Below, piece by piece: positions 25,675-36,834 of a stretch of DNA of 57,067 nt. Within the stretch, counting starts at the first letter, position 1, and every line of letters starts with the position of its first letter. The DNA comes from Bradyrhizobium sp. NAS96.2 (lineage in GTDB: Bacteria > Pseudomonadota > Alphaproteobacteria > Rhizobiales > Xanthobacteraceae). Under the pieces are notes generated by a model, which was not told where the DNA came from, made no database searches, and saw only the letters and a list, made by a program, of their open reading frames with translations. The stretch lies in assembly GCF_001908235.1 (NCBI RefSeq), contig NZ_LGHK01000152.1, positions 1-57,067 on the forward strand, in the 5' to 3' direction. Position numbers and translations under genes: made by a program.

Positions 25675-26967
25675 TCATGGACGGATCGGAGGCTCGGGTT
25701 CCAAATCGGTCCCCAATCGGCCCTTCAACGCCATGCCGCCCGCAACCCCGACGCCCAGCACATACATCCAGCCTTCGTGAAAGTCGAAGATGTGTGAATT
25801 AAACAACGAACTTGAAATATTCTGTACCACGACGAGAAGCCCGATCCAGTTGACGAGACCGTCGCCGCGGAACAGCAACAGGTGCAGGAGCCACATCGCA
25901 TACAGTATCGCCACACCCACAATGCCCCACTGCACGGCGACGTTCAACGTTTGATTGTGGGGGTTTCCGATCACCTCCCCGGATGCCTGGTTCAGTCCAC
26001 CGGTCGCGACGCGCTCGAACAGGCCCCGCGTCGCTCCGGTGCCGTGGCCGATGACCGGGGCCTCGGCGAAGAAGCCGAGCGACTTGCGCCAGAATTCGAG
26101 CCGCAAGCCGAGCGACGTCGGCTCGTTGCGCTCCATGTAGAGCTTATAGTCACGCTCGAATGACTCGGCCGTCCGTCGCAGTGGCGACGATCCATACCAC
26201 GCCACCACGGACAACGCTGCGGCCGCGCAAAGGATCAGGATGATGCTGCGCCAGCGCAGATGCAGCAGCGCAAACACCGCGAACATGATCGGAACCGTCA
26301 CGATCGCCGTCCGCGACACCACCACGAGCGCCATGTTGGCGAACAGGCTGAGCGCAATGGCGACCAGCAGCACGGCCGGCAAGAAGCGTTTGTCCCGCAC
26401 CAGCATCACGATCGGATAGGCCAACGCGACCGCGCACAGCGTGAATTCCTGGCTCTGGTCGATGTAATTCTTGACGAAGACGCCCTGCTCGCCCGGCCCT
26501 GGCGCCCGCAGCGCAAGGTGCGGATAGGCCAGCACCAGCCAGGACATCAACATCAACAGCGTGCAGGAGACGAGGAAGGCCACGAACACCCACGTGCCGC
26601 GGGTCGAGCGCTGGAAATGATAGAGCAGGACCGGGAGCACCAAGAGCTTCGCGGTCGGCCCGACGGCGTATAGTCGCGCGCCCCAGGCCGCGTCCGACCA
26701 CAGCGTGCCGACGAGCGCGAGGCAGAACAGCGCGATCGGCGCCACGCAGATCGGCCGCTTCAGCAGCGTCCAGAACGCCCGGAGGTCGACGGTCGGCGCA
26801 ATCGCGATCAGCAACACCACGCCAAAGATGCCGACCAGCGAGGTCGACCACGGCAGCGACAGCGCGATCAGGACTGCGACCACGTCGGTCGTGGTCTGCC
26901 AGCGCGCCGGGTCGCGCCAGGCCGGACACGCCGCGGCGCCTGCCGGGGATGCCATGCTCGCGCTCAC
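25675..26967 (-). CDS. O-antigen ligase family protein (WaaL/Wzy_C)
   Basis: A 430-residue integral membrane protein with about ten to eleven helices and a large periplasmic loop (about residues 270-355) before the last helices. That loop carries FWRKSLGFFAEAPVIGHGTGATR and GNPHNQTLNVAVQWG, with the conserved Arg/His pattern of O-antigen ligases. Such proteins join undecaprenyl-linked O-chain to lipid A-core in the periplasm; some relatives polymerise chains (Wzy) and sequence alone does not separate them. The start overlaps the hldE stop by 4 bp. A second ligase or polymerase could exist elsewhere. Confidence 0.88.
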   Translation of the reverse strand: MSASMASPAGAAACPAWRDPARWQTTTDVVAVLIALSLPWSTSLVGIFGVVLLIAIAPTVDLRAFWTLLKRPICVAPIALFCLALVGTLWSDAAWGARLYAVGPTAKLLVLPVLLYHFQRSTRGTWVFVAFLVSCTLLMLMSWLVLAYPHLALRAPGPGEQGVFVKNYIDQSQEFTLCAVALAYPIVMLVRDKRFLPAVLLVAIALSLFANMALVVVSRTAIVTVPIMFAVFALLHLRWRSIILILCAAAALSVVAWYGSSPLRRTAESFERDYKLYMERNEPTSLGLRLEFWRKSLGFFAEAPVIGHGTGATRGLFERVATGGLNQASGEVIGNPHNQTLNVAVQWGIVGVAILYAMWLLHLLLFRGDGLVNWIGLLVVVQNISSSLFNSHIFDFHEGWMYVLGVGVAGGMALKGRLGTDLEPEPPIRP

Positions 26968-28436
26968 GCCTTGCCCTCACGGGCCCGGGCAACCAGCGAC
27001 GTCGTGCTGTGGCCCTGCAGGATCTCGACCAGCACCACCTCGCCGCCGGCGGCCTCGACGATCTCGTGGCCGACCACCTGCTCGCGGGTGTAGTCGCCGC
27101 CCTTGACCAGCACGCTCGGCCGCACCTTCGTGATCAGGTTGATCGGCGTGTCCTCCTCGAAGATCGCGACGAGGTCGACGGCCTCCAGCGCCGCCAGCAC
27201 CTCGGCGCGGGCGCGCTCGTTCTGCACCGGACGCCCCTCGCCCTTCAGCCTCTTCACCGAGGCATCGCTGTTCAATCCGACGATCAGACGGTCACAGGCG
27301 CTGCGCGCGGCGGTCAGCACCTTGACGTGACCGGGATGCAGGATGTCGAAGCAGCCATTGGTGAAGCCGATGCGCAGATCCTGCCGGCGCCATTCCTCGA
27401 GATACGCATCGATATCGCCGCCGGCCGGGACGATCTTCTCCTCGGCCGCAAGCGACGCGTGCGGCAGGATCCTTCGCCGCAGTTCGGCGGACCTGACGGT
27501 TGCGGTGCCGGTCTTGCCGACCGCAACCGCCGCCGCGGCACTCGCGATCCGCAGCGCGCCATCCCAGTCAGCACCGCCGGCGAGCGCGAGCGCCAGCGCC
27601 GCAGCAACGGTATCGCCGGCCCCGGAGACGTCGCGCACCTTGACCGGCAGCGCCGGCACATGGATCGATCCGCCGTCCCGCGTCACCAGCGTCATGCCGC
27701 GCTCGCCCTGCGTCACCAGCATCGCCTCGCAATCGGCGAGGACCATCGCATCGGGCGCCGCCTGCGCGATGCTGTCCTGGCTGTCGGCGCGGCTGCGGGT
27801 CGCCTCGGCGAATTCCTTGCGGTTCGGCGTCAGCACGGTCGCACCGCGATAGATCGCGAGATTGGCGCTCTTGGGATCGACGATCACGCGCTTTTTCGCG
27901 TGACGCGCGGCGTCGATCACGTTGCGGATCACGCGCGCGGTGAGCACGCCCTTGGCGTAGTCGGACAGCAGCACGATGTCGGCCTGCGCAAGACGCGGCA
28001 GGATGGCGTCGATCAGCTGTTGCTCGATGGCCGGCGCCGCGGGCGCCGCGAGCTCCCAATCGGAGCGCAGCATGTGGGTCGAGAACTGCTCGGAGACGAA
28101 GCGCACCTTGCGCGTGGTCGGACGCGCGGCGTCGCGCACCAGCACGGTCTCGATGCCGGCCTCTTTCGCCAGCGCCTCCGAGAGCACCGTGCCGGCGGCA
28201 TCCTCGCCGATCAGGCCGACGAAGATGCAGCGCCCGCCGAGCGAGGCGATATTGCGCGCGACGTTGCCGGCGCCGCCGATATTGATCTCGCTGCGCCTGA
28301 CCGCGATCACCGGCGCCGGCGCCTCCGGCGAGATCCGCGACACCTCGCCATAGACGAACTCGTCGAGCATGAGGTCGCCGACGCAGAGCACGGTCTGGCC
28401 GGACATTGCACGGGAGATCGCTTCAAAATCGAACAT
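26964..28436 (-). CDS. hldE: Bifunctional heptose-7-phosphate kinase / heptose-1-phosphate adenylyltransferase
   Basis: A 490-residue HldE (RfaE) fusion. The N-terminal ribokinase-fold kinase (to about residue 330) has GGAGNVARNIASLGG, LTPNRKEF and the anion hole DVSGAGDTVAAALAL. The C-terminal nucleotidyltransferase starts at RIGFTNGCFDILHPGHVKVL with the HPGH nucleotide motif, and ends VEILQGHSTT. It makes ADP-D-glycero-beta-D-manno-heptose through two reactions; HldD, encoded 18 nt upstream, epimerises the product. Length and fused form match the enterobacterial-type enzyme. Cytosolic. Confidence 0.96.
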   Translation of the reverse strand: MFDFEAISRAMSGQTVLCVGDLMLDEFVYGEVSRISPEAPAPVIAVRRSEINIGGAGNVARNIASLGGRCIFVGLIGEDAAGTVLSEALAKEAGIETVLVRDAARPTTRKVRFVSEQFSTHMLRSDWELAAPAAPAIEQQLIDAILPRLAQADIVLLSDYAKGVLTARVIRNVIDAARHAKKRVIVDPKSANLAIYRGATVLTPNRKEFAEATRSRADSQDSIAQAAPDAMVLADCEAMLVTQGERGMTLVTRDGGSIHVPALPVKVRDVSGAGDTVAAALALALAGGADWDGALRIASAAAAVAVGKTGTATVRSAELRRRILPHASLAAEEKIVPAGGDIDAYLEEWRRQDLRIGFTNGCFDILHPGHVKVLTAARSACDRLIVGLNSDASVKRLKGEGRPVQNERARAEVLAALEAVDLVAIFEEDTPINLITKVRPSVLVKGGDYTREQVVGHEIVEAAGGEVVLVEILQGHSTTSLVARAREGKA

Positions 28437-28454
28437 CAGTCACCGTCATCCGCT

Positions 28455-29435
28455 CTAGCGATAGCGATCCGCGCGATCGAGGAAGCCGTTCACATAGGCC
28501 CCGACCGCGTCTTCCAGGCGGGTGAATCCGCCATTGTATCCGGCGTGCGCGAGACGATCGACGACGCTCTCGGTGAAGTATTGGTAACTGCCGCGAATCT
28601 GCTCGGGCATGTCGACATACTGGATGTTGGGCTCAAGCCCGAGCGCGCCATAGGCCGAGACGATCAGATCCTTGAAGCTACGCGCCTTGCCGGTGCCGAC
28701 ATTGAACAGCCCCGAGACGCGCGGCGTCGCGACCAGCCACATCATCACCCGCACGACGTCGTCGACATAGATGAAGTCGCGGCGCTGATCGCCGTCGGCG
28801 ATCCCCTCGCGATGCGACTTGAACAGCTGCACGACGCGGCCCGCTTTGATGTCGTCGAAACGGCGCGCCAAGACGCTCATCATCGAGCCCTTGTGATATT
28901 CATTCGGGCCGAACACGTTGAAGAATTTCAGCCCGGCCCATTGCGGCGGCAGCGGCTCGCCCTTCGCGACGCGCCCTGCGACCGCAAGGTCGAACAGCTG
29001 CTTGCTCCAGCCGTACAGGTTCATCGGCCGCAGCCGCTTCAGCGCCTCGACCGACGCGTCGTCGTCAAAGCCCTGATCGCCGTCGCCATAGGTCGCGGCG
29101 GAGGAAGCATAGATGAACGGCGTGGCGTTCGCGGTGCACCAGTCGAGCAGCCGCATCGAGAGACGGAAATTGGTCTCGATCACCAGATCGCCATCGGTCG
29201 CGGTGGTCTCGGAGATGGCGCCAAGATGGATGACGGCGGAAAGCCGTCGCCCCTTCAGCCAGTCGCTGAGCTCGGCCGGGGGAACAACGTCGGCCAGCTG
29301 GCGCTTGGCCAGGTTCCGCCACTTGCCGTCGTTCCCAAGAATGTCACAGACCGCCACGTCGCTGTGCCCGGCGTCATTCAACGCAGCCACGACGTTCGAT
29401 CCGATAAAACCGGCGCCCCCGGTTACCAGAAACAT
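28455..29435 (-). CDS. hldD: ADP-glyceromanno-heptose 6-epimerase
   Basis: A 326-residue extended SDR that converts ADP-D,D-heptose to ADP-L,D-heptose. FLVTGGAGFIGSNVVAALN is the NADP site, YASSAATYGDGDQGF the Ser region, and the active pair is Y-G-W-S-K (NLYGWSKQLFD). VFGPNEYHKGSMMSVLARRF and FIYVDDVVRVMMWL are HldD hallmarks. The ATG at 29435 leaves out 21 unrelated upstream residues. It is the first gene of the minus-strand LPS run and diverges from the heptosyltransferase gene, so the 135-bp gap should carry both promoters. Confidence 0.96.
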   Translation of the reverse strand: MFLVTGGAGFIGSNVVAALNDAGHSDVAVCDILGNDGKWRNLAKRQLADVVPPAELSDWLKGRRLSAVIHLGAISETTATDGDLVIETNFRLSMRLLDWCTANATPFIYASSAATYGDGDQGFDDDASVEALKRLRPMNLYGWSKQLFDLAVAGRVAKGEPLPPQWAGLKFFNVFGPNEYHKGSMMSVLARRFDDIKAGRVVQLFKSHREGIADGDQRRDFIYVDDVVRVMMWLVATPRVSGLFNVGTGKARSFKDLIVSAYGALGLEPNIQYVDMPEQIRGSYQYFTESVVDRLAHAGYNGGFTRLEDAVGAYVNGFLDRADRYR

Positions 29436-29570
29436 GATGAAATCCCGCCAGATTCCTTTGCAGCCGCCAGCTTTGCCCCACTCCCGCGCCACAGGCAACG
29501 ACGGCTTTACCTCTTATCGCGAACCAGTTACCGACTTGGCCGCGCCGGTCCGGCCTTGGCCCCTTTAGAA

Positions 29571-30635
29571 ATGAATATTGATTCAATATCTGATATCGAA
29601 ACCCAGGATGCCGAGGATACCAGACCCATCCTCGTCGTGCCCTATTTATGGATCGGCGATTTCGTACGCGGCCACACCGTGGTCAGGGTGCTCCGCAAGC
29701 GCTGGCCCAACCGGCCGGTCGACCTCCTGACGTCAAGGCTTTGCGCTCCTCTGGTCGACTATATGCCCGGTGTCCGCGCCGGGATCGTGTTCGACCTGCC
29801 GCGCAGCCGGCTGGCGCTGGCCCGACAGCGGGCCCTGGCGGCCGAGTTTCGGGCGCGGAACTATGCCACCGCACTGGTGCTGCCGCGCACTTGGAAGGCG
29901 GCCATCGCGCCGGCCCTGGCGGGCATCCCGGAGCGGGTCGGCTTCTTCGGCGAGGCGCGGTTCGGCCTGATCAACGCGATGCGATGGGGCGAGAAGCAGC
30001 AGCCGCGCTTCATCGACAAGAACGCCATCCTGGCACTGCCCGATGGCGCCGCCCGCCCGCCGGAATGGCCGGTGCCGCAGCTCCGGGTTCCCGCCGACGA
30101 CGTCAGCCGATGGCGGCAGGCCAACGGCCTCGGCAGCGGTCCGGCCATCGCGCTCGGACCCGGCTCGGTCGGGGTCTCGAAGCGCTGGACCTATTATCCG
30201 GAAGCCGCGCGGCTGTTCGCCGAACGCGGCTTCGACGTCTGGGTGGTCGGCGGGCCCGGCGAGAAGGCACTGGCACAGGAGATTGTGGCCGCCGGCGGGG
30301 CCCGGGTTCGTGATCTGACCGGCACCGATCTGCGCAACGGCGTGCTGGCGATGGCCGCGGCCAGTGTCGCCATCTCCAACGACTCCGGGCTGATGCACAT
30401 CGCGGCCGCGATCGGCACCCCGACCATGGGCATTTTCGGCCCGACCGATCCCTATCTCTGGGCCCCCCTCAACGGCCTCGCCGCGACCGTGCGGCAGACC
30501 AAGAGCAAGCTGCCGTGTCAGCCGTGCCAGCGCACGGTCTGCACCATGAACGACCATCGCTGCATGCGCGACATCGCGGCCGAGGAGGTCGTTGGCATCG
30601 CCGAGCGCGTGCTGGCTCAGATCAACGCGCGATAG
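29571..30635 (+). CDS. waaF: GT9 lipopolysaccharide heptosyltransferase (WaaF-like)
   Basis: A 354-residue GT-B enzyme of family GT9 that adds ADP-heptose to the inner core. LVVPYLWIGDFVRGHTVVRVLRKRWP opens the acceptor domain; ALGPGSVGVSKRWTYYPEAARLF, SNDSGLMHIAAAIGTPTMGIFGPTDPYLWAPL and a C-terminal Cys-rich LPCQPCQRTVCTMNDHRCM (as in WaaF/RfaF) mark the donor domain. The reading frame stays open far upstream, but that part is antisense to hldE and hldD. The first 11 codons are AT-rich and contain the 15-nt palindrome at 29575-29589. The 3' end overlaps the convergent GT4 gene by 19 bp. Assignment to WaaF rather than WaaC is moderate. Confidence 0.9.
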   Translation: MNIDSISDIETQDAEDTRPILVVPYLWIGDFVRGHTVVRVLRKRWPNRPVDLLTSRLCAPLVDYMPGVRAGIVFDLPRSRLALARQRALAAEFRARNYATALVLPRTWKAAIAPALAGIPERVGFFGEARFGLINAMRWGEKQQPRFIDKNAILALPDGAARPPEWPVPQLRVPADDVSRWRQANGLGSGPAIALGPGSVGVSKRWTYYPEAARLFAERGFDVWVVGGPGEKALAQEIVAAGGARVRDLTGTDLRNGVLAMAAASVAISNDSGLMHIAAAIGTPTMGIFGPTDPYLWAPLNGLAATVRQTKSKLPCQPCQRTVCTMNDHRCMRDIAAEEVVGIAERVLAQINAR

Positions 30636-31708
30636 ACCTTGGCGATGGCATTGGCCTCGGCATCGAGGCTGAACTTATCCACAACTCGTTGGCGCGCCCG
30701 CGCCCCCATCGCTTCGGCCGCTGCCGGATCCCGCATCAACGGCTCGAGCGCGGCCGCCAGCGCGTCGGCATCGCCAGGCGGTGTCAGCACGCCGGTGACG
30801 CCGTCTTCGACCACGAACTCGGCAGCGCCCGCCCGCGCGGCCACCAGCGCGGCGCCTGCCGACATCGCCTCGATCAAGGTGAGGCCAAAGCCTTCATTGC
30901 GCGAGGTGAAGGCGTAGATCGTCAGCCGCTGGTACCAGCGCACGACATCCTCGATCGGCAATTCACCCGTGATGATGATGCGCGATTGCAGGCCGGCGGA
31001 CTCGATCTTGCGCTTCAGTTCGCCCGCGAAGGCCAGTTGCTCCGGCACCACGGCGCCGACGAGGACGGCAGTGAAATCGGGATAGCGCGGCAGCAGCCTG
31101 CACATCGCCTCGACGAACACATCGCTGCCCTTCTGCGCGCGCACCCGCCCGAAGCAGCCGATCGCATAGCGCCCCGGCAATCCGCTCTCGGCGAAGGCGC
31201 TCGCGCGATCGACCGGCGGCGCATAACGGTCGGTGTCGACGCCGTGCATCACCACGGTGGCTTCGCGCTTCAGATACGAGGCCGACAGCGGACTGGTCGC
31301 GATGATCGCGTCCATGTTGCGGATCAGCCAGCGCGTCAGCCAGGTGTGATGACGCTGCGCGGCCGAGGTGAACAGCAGCTTCAGCGGCCAGCCGAGCGCG
31401 CGCAGCACGAGGCCTGCGATCATCTCGTCGTTGCGCCGCGCGTGCCAGATCAGCGGCTGCGCGCGCCGCCATAGCCGCATCAGATCGGCAAGTCCCATCG
31501 CATCGATGCCGTCGGGCCGGTGCGAGCCGAGCCAGCCTGCGCGAAACATCCTTGCAAGCTTCGGCGCGACCATGCGGTTGGTCGCGGTGACACCCGAATA
31601 GCGTCGGTGCAGGTTCGGCACGATGAGCTGCAGCTCGCCGGCAGGTGTGTTCTCGATCGGCACGCAAGTCTCCGTTTCGCGCCAGTTCCTATACGCAACA
31701 TTAAGCAT
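30617..31708 (-). CDS. GT4 glycosyltransferase, LpcC-like LPS core mannosyltransferase
   Basis: A 363-residue GT-B enzyme. The acceptor-side motif LIVPNLHRRYSGVTATNRMVAP resembles rhizobial LpcC, which adds mannose from GDP-mannose to inner-core Kdo; the donor domain has CFGRVRAQKGSDVFVEAM and SRNEGFGLTLIEAMSAGAALVA with the GT4 Glu-x7-Glu pattern. LpcC identity is inferred from this N-terminal block, while the GT4 call is secure. The first 15 residues look poorly conserved and a GTG at 31663 (VPIENTPAGEL) is an alternative start. manC in this window could supply the donor. Divergent from galE. Confidence 0.85.
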   Translation of the reverse strand: MLNVAYRNWRETETCVPIENTPAGELQLIVPNLHRRYSGVTATNRMVAPKLARMFRAGWLGSHRPDGIDAMGLADLMRLWRRAQPLIWHARRNDEMIAGLVLRALGWPLKLLFTSAAQRHHTWLTRWLIRNMDAIIATSPLSASYLKREATVVMHGVDTDRYAPPVDRASAFAESGLPGRYAIGCFGRVRAQKGSDVFVEAMCRLLPRYPDFTAVLVGAVVPEQLAFAGELKRKIESAGLQSRIIITGELPIEDVVRWYQRLTIYAFTSRNEGFGLTLIEAMSAGAALVAARAGAAEFVVEDGVTGVLTPPGDADALAAALEPLMRDPAAAEAMGARARQRVVDKFSLDAEANAIAKVYRALI

Positions 31709-31794
31709 AGTGGCCAGTTCGGCCGCGGCGAAACCCCCTCTTCACCGCACTGCCGCTAGCATCGCCCGTTAAAGATATCGGGAGAGCTCTATCC

Positions 31795-32808
31795 ATGACC
31801 GTGCTCGTGACCGGCGGTGCCGGCTATATCGGAAGTCACATGGTTCATGCGCTGGTCGATGCCGGCGAGAGCGTCGTCGTCGTCGACAATCTCTCCACCG
31901 GCTTCTCCGCGTTCCTGCCCGAAGGTGTGCCGCTGTTCATCGGCGATGCCGGCGACGAGAACCTCGTCGAGGGCGTGATCGCACAGCACGGCATCGACAG
32001 CATCATCCATTTCGCCGGCTCCGTCGTGGTGCCGGACTCGATGCGCGATCCGCTCGGCTATTACCGCAACAACACCATGACGACGTGCAGCCTGCTCAAT
32101 GCCGCGGTGAAGGGCGGCGTCAGCCGCTTCATCTTCTCCTCGACCGCGGCCGTCTACGGCAATCCGGACCAGGTGCCGGTGCCGGAGATCGCACCGACCC
32201 GTCCGCTGTCGCCCTACGGCTCGTCGAAGCTGATGACCGAGATCATGCTGCACGATGTCGCCTCCGCCCATGGCATGAGCTATGTCGTGCTGCGCTACTT
32301 CAACGTCGCAGGCGCCGACCCTAAGGGCCGGGTCGGTCTTGCCACCATCGGCGCCACCCATCTGCTCAAGATCGCGGTCGAGGCCGCGACCGGCCAGCGC
32401 GCCAAGATCGACGTGTTCGGCACCGATTATCCGACCCAGGACGGCAGCTGCGTGCGCGACTTCATCCATGTCAGCGACCTCGTCGAGGCGCACCGCTCGG
32501 CGCTGGCCTATCTGCGCGCCGGCGGGCAATCGGTGACGATGAACTGCGGTTACGGCCGCGGCTATTCCGTGCTCGAGACCATCGAGGCGGTGCGCCGGGT
32601 CTCGATGCGCAATTTCGCCGTCGCCTATGCCGCGCGCCGGCCCGGCGACATCATGACCATGGTGGCGGATACAACCCGGATCCGCTCGCTGCTCGACTGG
32701 ACCCCGCGCTACGATGATCTCGAGACCATCGCGAGCCACGCGCTGGCCTGGGAGGAGAAGCTGTTCCGGGAGCGCGGCGGCGCTGCGCGACAGGCAGAAT
32801 CGGCCTAA
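31795..32808 (+). CDS. galE: UDP-glucose 4-epimerase
   Basis: A 337-residue extended SDR. VLVTGGAGYIGSHMVHALVDAGESVVVVDNLSTG binds NAD+; FIFSSTAAVYGNP and the Y-G-S-S-K pair (SPYGSSKLMTE) form the active site, and LRYFNVAGADP, DYPTQDGSCVRDFIHVSDL are the standard GalE signatures. It interconverts UDP-glucose and UDP-galactose, and possibly the N-acetyl forms. A GGGAGAG ribosome site lies before the ATG. It sits between the LpcC-like GT4 gene (divergent) and the ABC exporter gene, all of which fit LPS supply. Cytosolic. Confidence 0.95.
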   Translation: MTVLVTGGAGYIGSHMVHALVDAGESVVVVDNLSTGFSAFLPEGVPLFIGDAGDENLVEGVIAQHGIDSIIHFAGSVVVPDSMRDPLGYYRNNTMTTCSLLNAAVKGGVSRFIFSSTAAVYGNPDQVPVPEIAPTRPLSPYGSSKLMTEIMLHDVASAHGMSYVVLRYFNVAGADPKGRVGLATIGATHLLKIAVEAATGQRAKIDVFGTDYPTQDGSCVRDFIHVSDLVEAHRSALAYLRAGGQSVTMNCGYGRGYSVLETIEAVRRVSMRNFAVAYAARRPGDIMTMVADTTRIRSLLDWTPRYDDLETIASHALAWEEKLFRERGGAARQAESA

Positions 32809-32916
32809 AAATCAAGCCGTTATCAAGCCGTTATTGTGCTTGAAAAAGCCCCGCCAAGCGGGCAAGGAGGTCCGCAACCCTGACGGCCGGCGCTGCCCGC
32901 CGTCAATGGAACGCGG

Positions 32917-34728
<1,812 letters not shown>

Positions 34729-35922
34729 TCATCCCTTGCCGTCCTTGGCGACAATGCCTGCGCGCAGCACGCGCAGGACGTTGCCGCCCATGACCTTGCG
34801 GATGTCGTCCTCGGAGAACCCGCTCGACATCAGCGCCTGGGTCACGGCGGCAATCCCGCTCGCATCGAATCCCGTGGTGGTCGAACCGTCGAAATCCGAG
34901 CCGAGGCCGACATGGTCGATCCCGACCAAGTCGCGGACATGGGCAATTGCGCGTGCGATGTTGTTCGGATCGAGCGAGCAGACCGCGCCTTGCCAGAAGC
35001 CGATGCCGACCACGCCGCCGGTGCGTGCGACGCCTCTCACCTCATCGTCGGTGAGATTGCGGTTGACCTCGCAGGTCGCCTGAACGCCGCCATGGCTCGA
35101 GACCACCGGGCGCGTTGCCATCGCCAGCACGTCGGCGACCGCAGCGTGGCTCGCATGGGCGAGGTCCACGATCATTCCCATCGCCTCCATCCGCTGCACC
35201 ACCTGCCGGCCGAGCGGCGTCAGCCCGCCCTTGGCCACGCCGTGCATCGAGCCAGCGACATCATTGTCGAAGAAATGCGCGAGACCGGCCATCCGGAATC
35301 CGGCGGCGTAGAGCACGTCGAGATTGTCGATGTTGCCCTCGAGATCCTGCAGGCCCTCGATCGAGAGCATTCCACCAACCACCGTCACGCCGTTCTTGCG
35401 GTCCGCGAGCAGGCGGTCGATGTCGGCCGTGGTCGTGATCACGCGCAGCCGTCCGGCGGACTTGTCCGCGAAATTGTGCAATTTCTCGGCATGCCATAGC
35501 GAGCGCTGCAGCAACGAGAACCACGTCCGCATCGGCTGCAGATCAATGATGGCAAGGTTGGTGATCGTGTCGGTGTCGCCGGCGTTGGCATCGTAGTTCT
35601 GGCCCCTCGGCGACTTGGTGACCGACGAGAACACCTGCAGCGCGTAGCGGCCCTCGATCAGGCGCGGCAGGTCGATATGGCCGCGATCCGATCGCGCGAT
35701 CAGGTTGCGCTTCCACAGCAGGCTGTCCGCATGCATGTCCGCGACATCGAGCGTCGCCTGCAAGGCCTGCGCGGCAGGCGTGATGTCCACGACCACGCGC
35801 TGGACCTTGTTCTGCCCCCGATCGATCCGTTCCGGGGTCACCACAAAGAACCGCACGGCGGAGACGAACAGGACCGCGGCAATCAGGGCAAGGCCGATCG
35901 AAAGCCACCTCCGCATCGGCAT
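34729..35922 (-). CDS. Membrane dipeptidase (peptidase M19)
   Basis: A 397-residue renal-dipeptidase-type zinc peptidase. The N-terminus has one hydrophobic anchor or signal (about residues 6-28). Metal ligands: His-x-Asp in VADMHADSL, the bridging Glu in GMLSIEGLQDLEG, His in DLAHAS and in VVSSHGGV; LGSDFDG completes the site. It is likely periplasmic. These enzymes cut L-/D-dipeptides or beta-lactam-like substrates. The GTG just upstream at 35925 is an alternative but the ATG at 35922 is adequate. It is convergent with the ABC exporter gene and divergent from the FAH-family gene. Confidence 0.92.
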   Translation of the reverse strand: MPMRRWLSIGLALIAAVLFVSAVRFFVVTPERIDRGQNKVQRVVVDITPAAQALQATLDVADMHADSLLWKRNLIARSDRGHIDLPRLIEGRYALQVFSSVTKSPRGQNYDANAGDTDTITNLAIIDLQPMRTWFSLLQRSLWHAEKLHNFADKSAGRLRVITTTADIDRLLADRKNGVTVVGGMLSIEGLQDLEGNIDNLDVLYAAGFRMAGLAHFFDNDVAGSMHGVAKGGLTPLGRQVVQRMEAMGMIVDLAHASHAAVADVLAMATRPVVSSHGGVQATCEVNRNLTDDEVRGVARTGGVVGIGFWQGAVCSLDPNNIARAIAHVRDLVGIDHVGLGSDFDGSTTTGFDASGIAAVTQALMSSGFSEDDIRKVMGGNVLRVLRAGIVAKDGKG

Positions 35923-36069
35923 CACCGCCCTCGCTGGCCGAAGCCGGCCGCGCTCGGCGGAAAGCTGGCCTCACCTCTGCGCCTGACGCAATCGCAGCCC
36001 CTAGCCCTGAGCGGCTTAAGCGCGTAAAAACCGCCCGCGCTCCCTCCTTCAACCCTCCGGGACCCGTTC

Positions 36070-36771
36070 ATGAACGCCGCCTCCACCGTCATTCCGCTTC
36101 CCCCGCAGCCCTCGCTTCCCGTCGTCGGCGAATCCGGCACCTATCCGGTCCGTCGCATCTGGTGCGTCGGCCGCAACTATCTCGAGCATATCAGGGAGAT
36201 GGGCAATGACGAGCGTGCGCCGCCGTTCTTCTTCGGCAAGCATGCCGACATGCTGGTGCCTGATGGTGCGACGATCCCCTATCCGCCGCTGACCAAGGAC
36301 CTGCATCACGAGGTCGAGCTGGTGGTGGCGATGAAGAGCGGCGGGCTCAACATTCCCGCCGACAAGGCGCTCGAGCATGTCTACGGCTATGCCGTCGGCA
36401 TCGACCTGACCCGCCGCGACCTGCAGATCGCCTCGCGCAAGAAGGAGCGGCCCTGGGAGATCGGCAAGTCGTTCGACTATTCCGCGCCCTGCTCCGCGAT
36501 CCAGCCGGCCTCGAAGATCGGCCACCCCTCGAGCGGCAAGATCTGGCTCACCGTCAACGGCAAGGAAGCGCAGAAGGGCGACCTCAACGAATTGATCTGG
36601 AACGTGCCTGAGATCATCTGGCAGCTCTCGCAGCAGGTGAAGCTCGCCGCCGGCGACATCATCATGACCGGCACGCCCGCCGGCGTCTCGCAGCTGCAGG
36701 TCGGCGACAAGCTCGAATGCGGCGTCGACGGCGTCGGCAAGCTCGCCGTGACGATCGGCAAGCCCGAATAG
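36070..36771 (+). CDS. Fumarylacetoacetate hydrolase-family protein
   Basis: A 233-residue FAH-superfamily protein. WCVGRNYLEHIREMG begins the fold; FFGKHADMLVPDG, the metal-binding Glu-x-Glu of LHHEVELVVAM and the Asp of GIDLTRRDLQ are conserved, and DIIMTGTPAGVSQLQVGDKLECGVDG ends it. Related enzymes act as acylpyruvases, fumarylpyruvate hydrolases or hydratases/decarboxylases in aromatic degradation. Without neighbours in such a pathway the substrate is open; the PWEIGKSFDYSAPCSAI segment resembles fumarylpyruvate hydrolase / acylpyruvase relatives. It is monocistronic with its own terminator. Confidence 0.9.
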   Translation: MNAASTVIPLPPQPSLPVVGESGTYPVRRIWCVGRNYLEHIREMGNDERAPPFFFGKHADMLVPDGATIPYPPLTKDLHHEVELVVAMKSGGLNIPADKALEHVYGYAVGIDLTRRDLQIASRKKERPWEIGKSFDYSAPCSAIQPASKIGHPSSGKIWLTVNGKEAQKGDLNELIWNVPEIIWQLSQQVKLAAGDIIMTGTPAGVSQLQVGDKLECGVDGVGKLAVTIGKPE

Positions 36772-36799
36772 ACTCCGGATCCAATCCGCTCGCAGACCG

Positions 36800-36834
36800 C
36801 GGCCCCGAACCTGGTTCGGGGCCGTTTGCGTTTT
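36800..36834 (+). terminator. Rho-independent terminator
   Basis: CGGCCCCGAAC (36800-36810) pairs with GTTCGGGGCCG (36814-36824) around a CTG loop, followed by TTTGCGTTTT. It ends the FAH-family gene and overlaps the 3' end of the convergent small exported-protein gene. Confidence 0.85.

Noticed and set aside
26949..29570. Long plus-strand open frame leading into the heptosyltransferase
   Set aside because: This part is antisense to hldE and hldD, which have clear motifs; its translation is Arg/His/Asp-rich without a domain. Only 29571-30635 is a gene.
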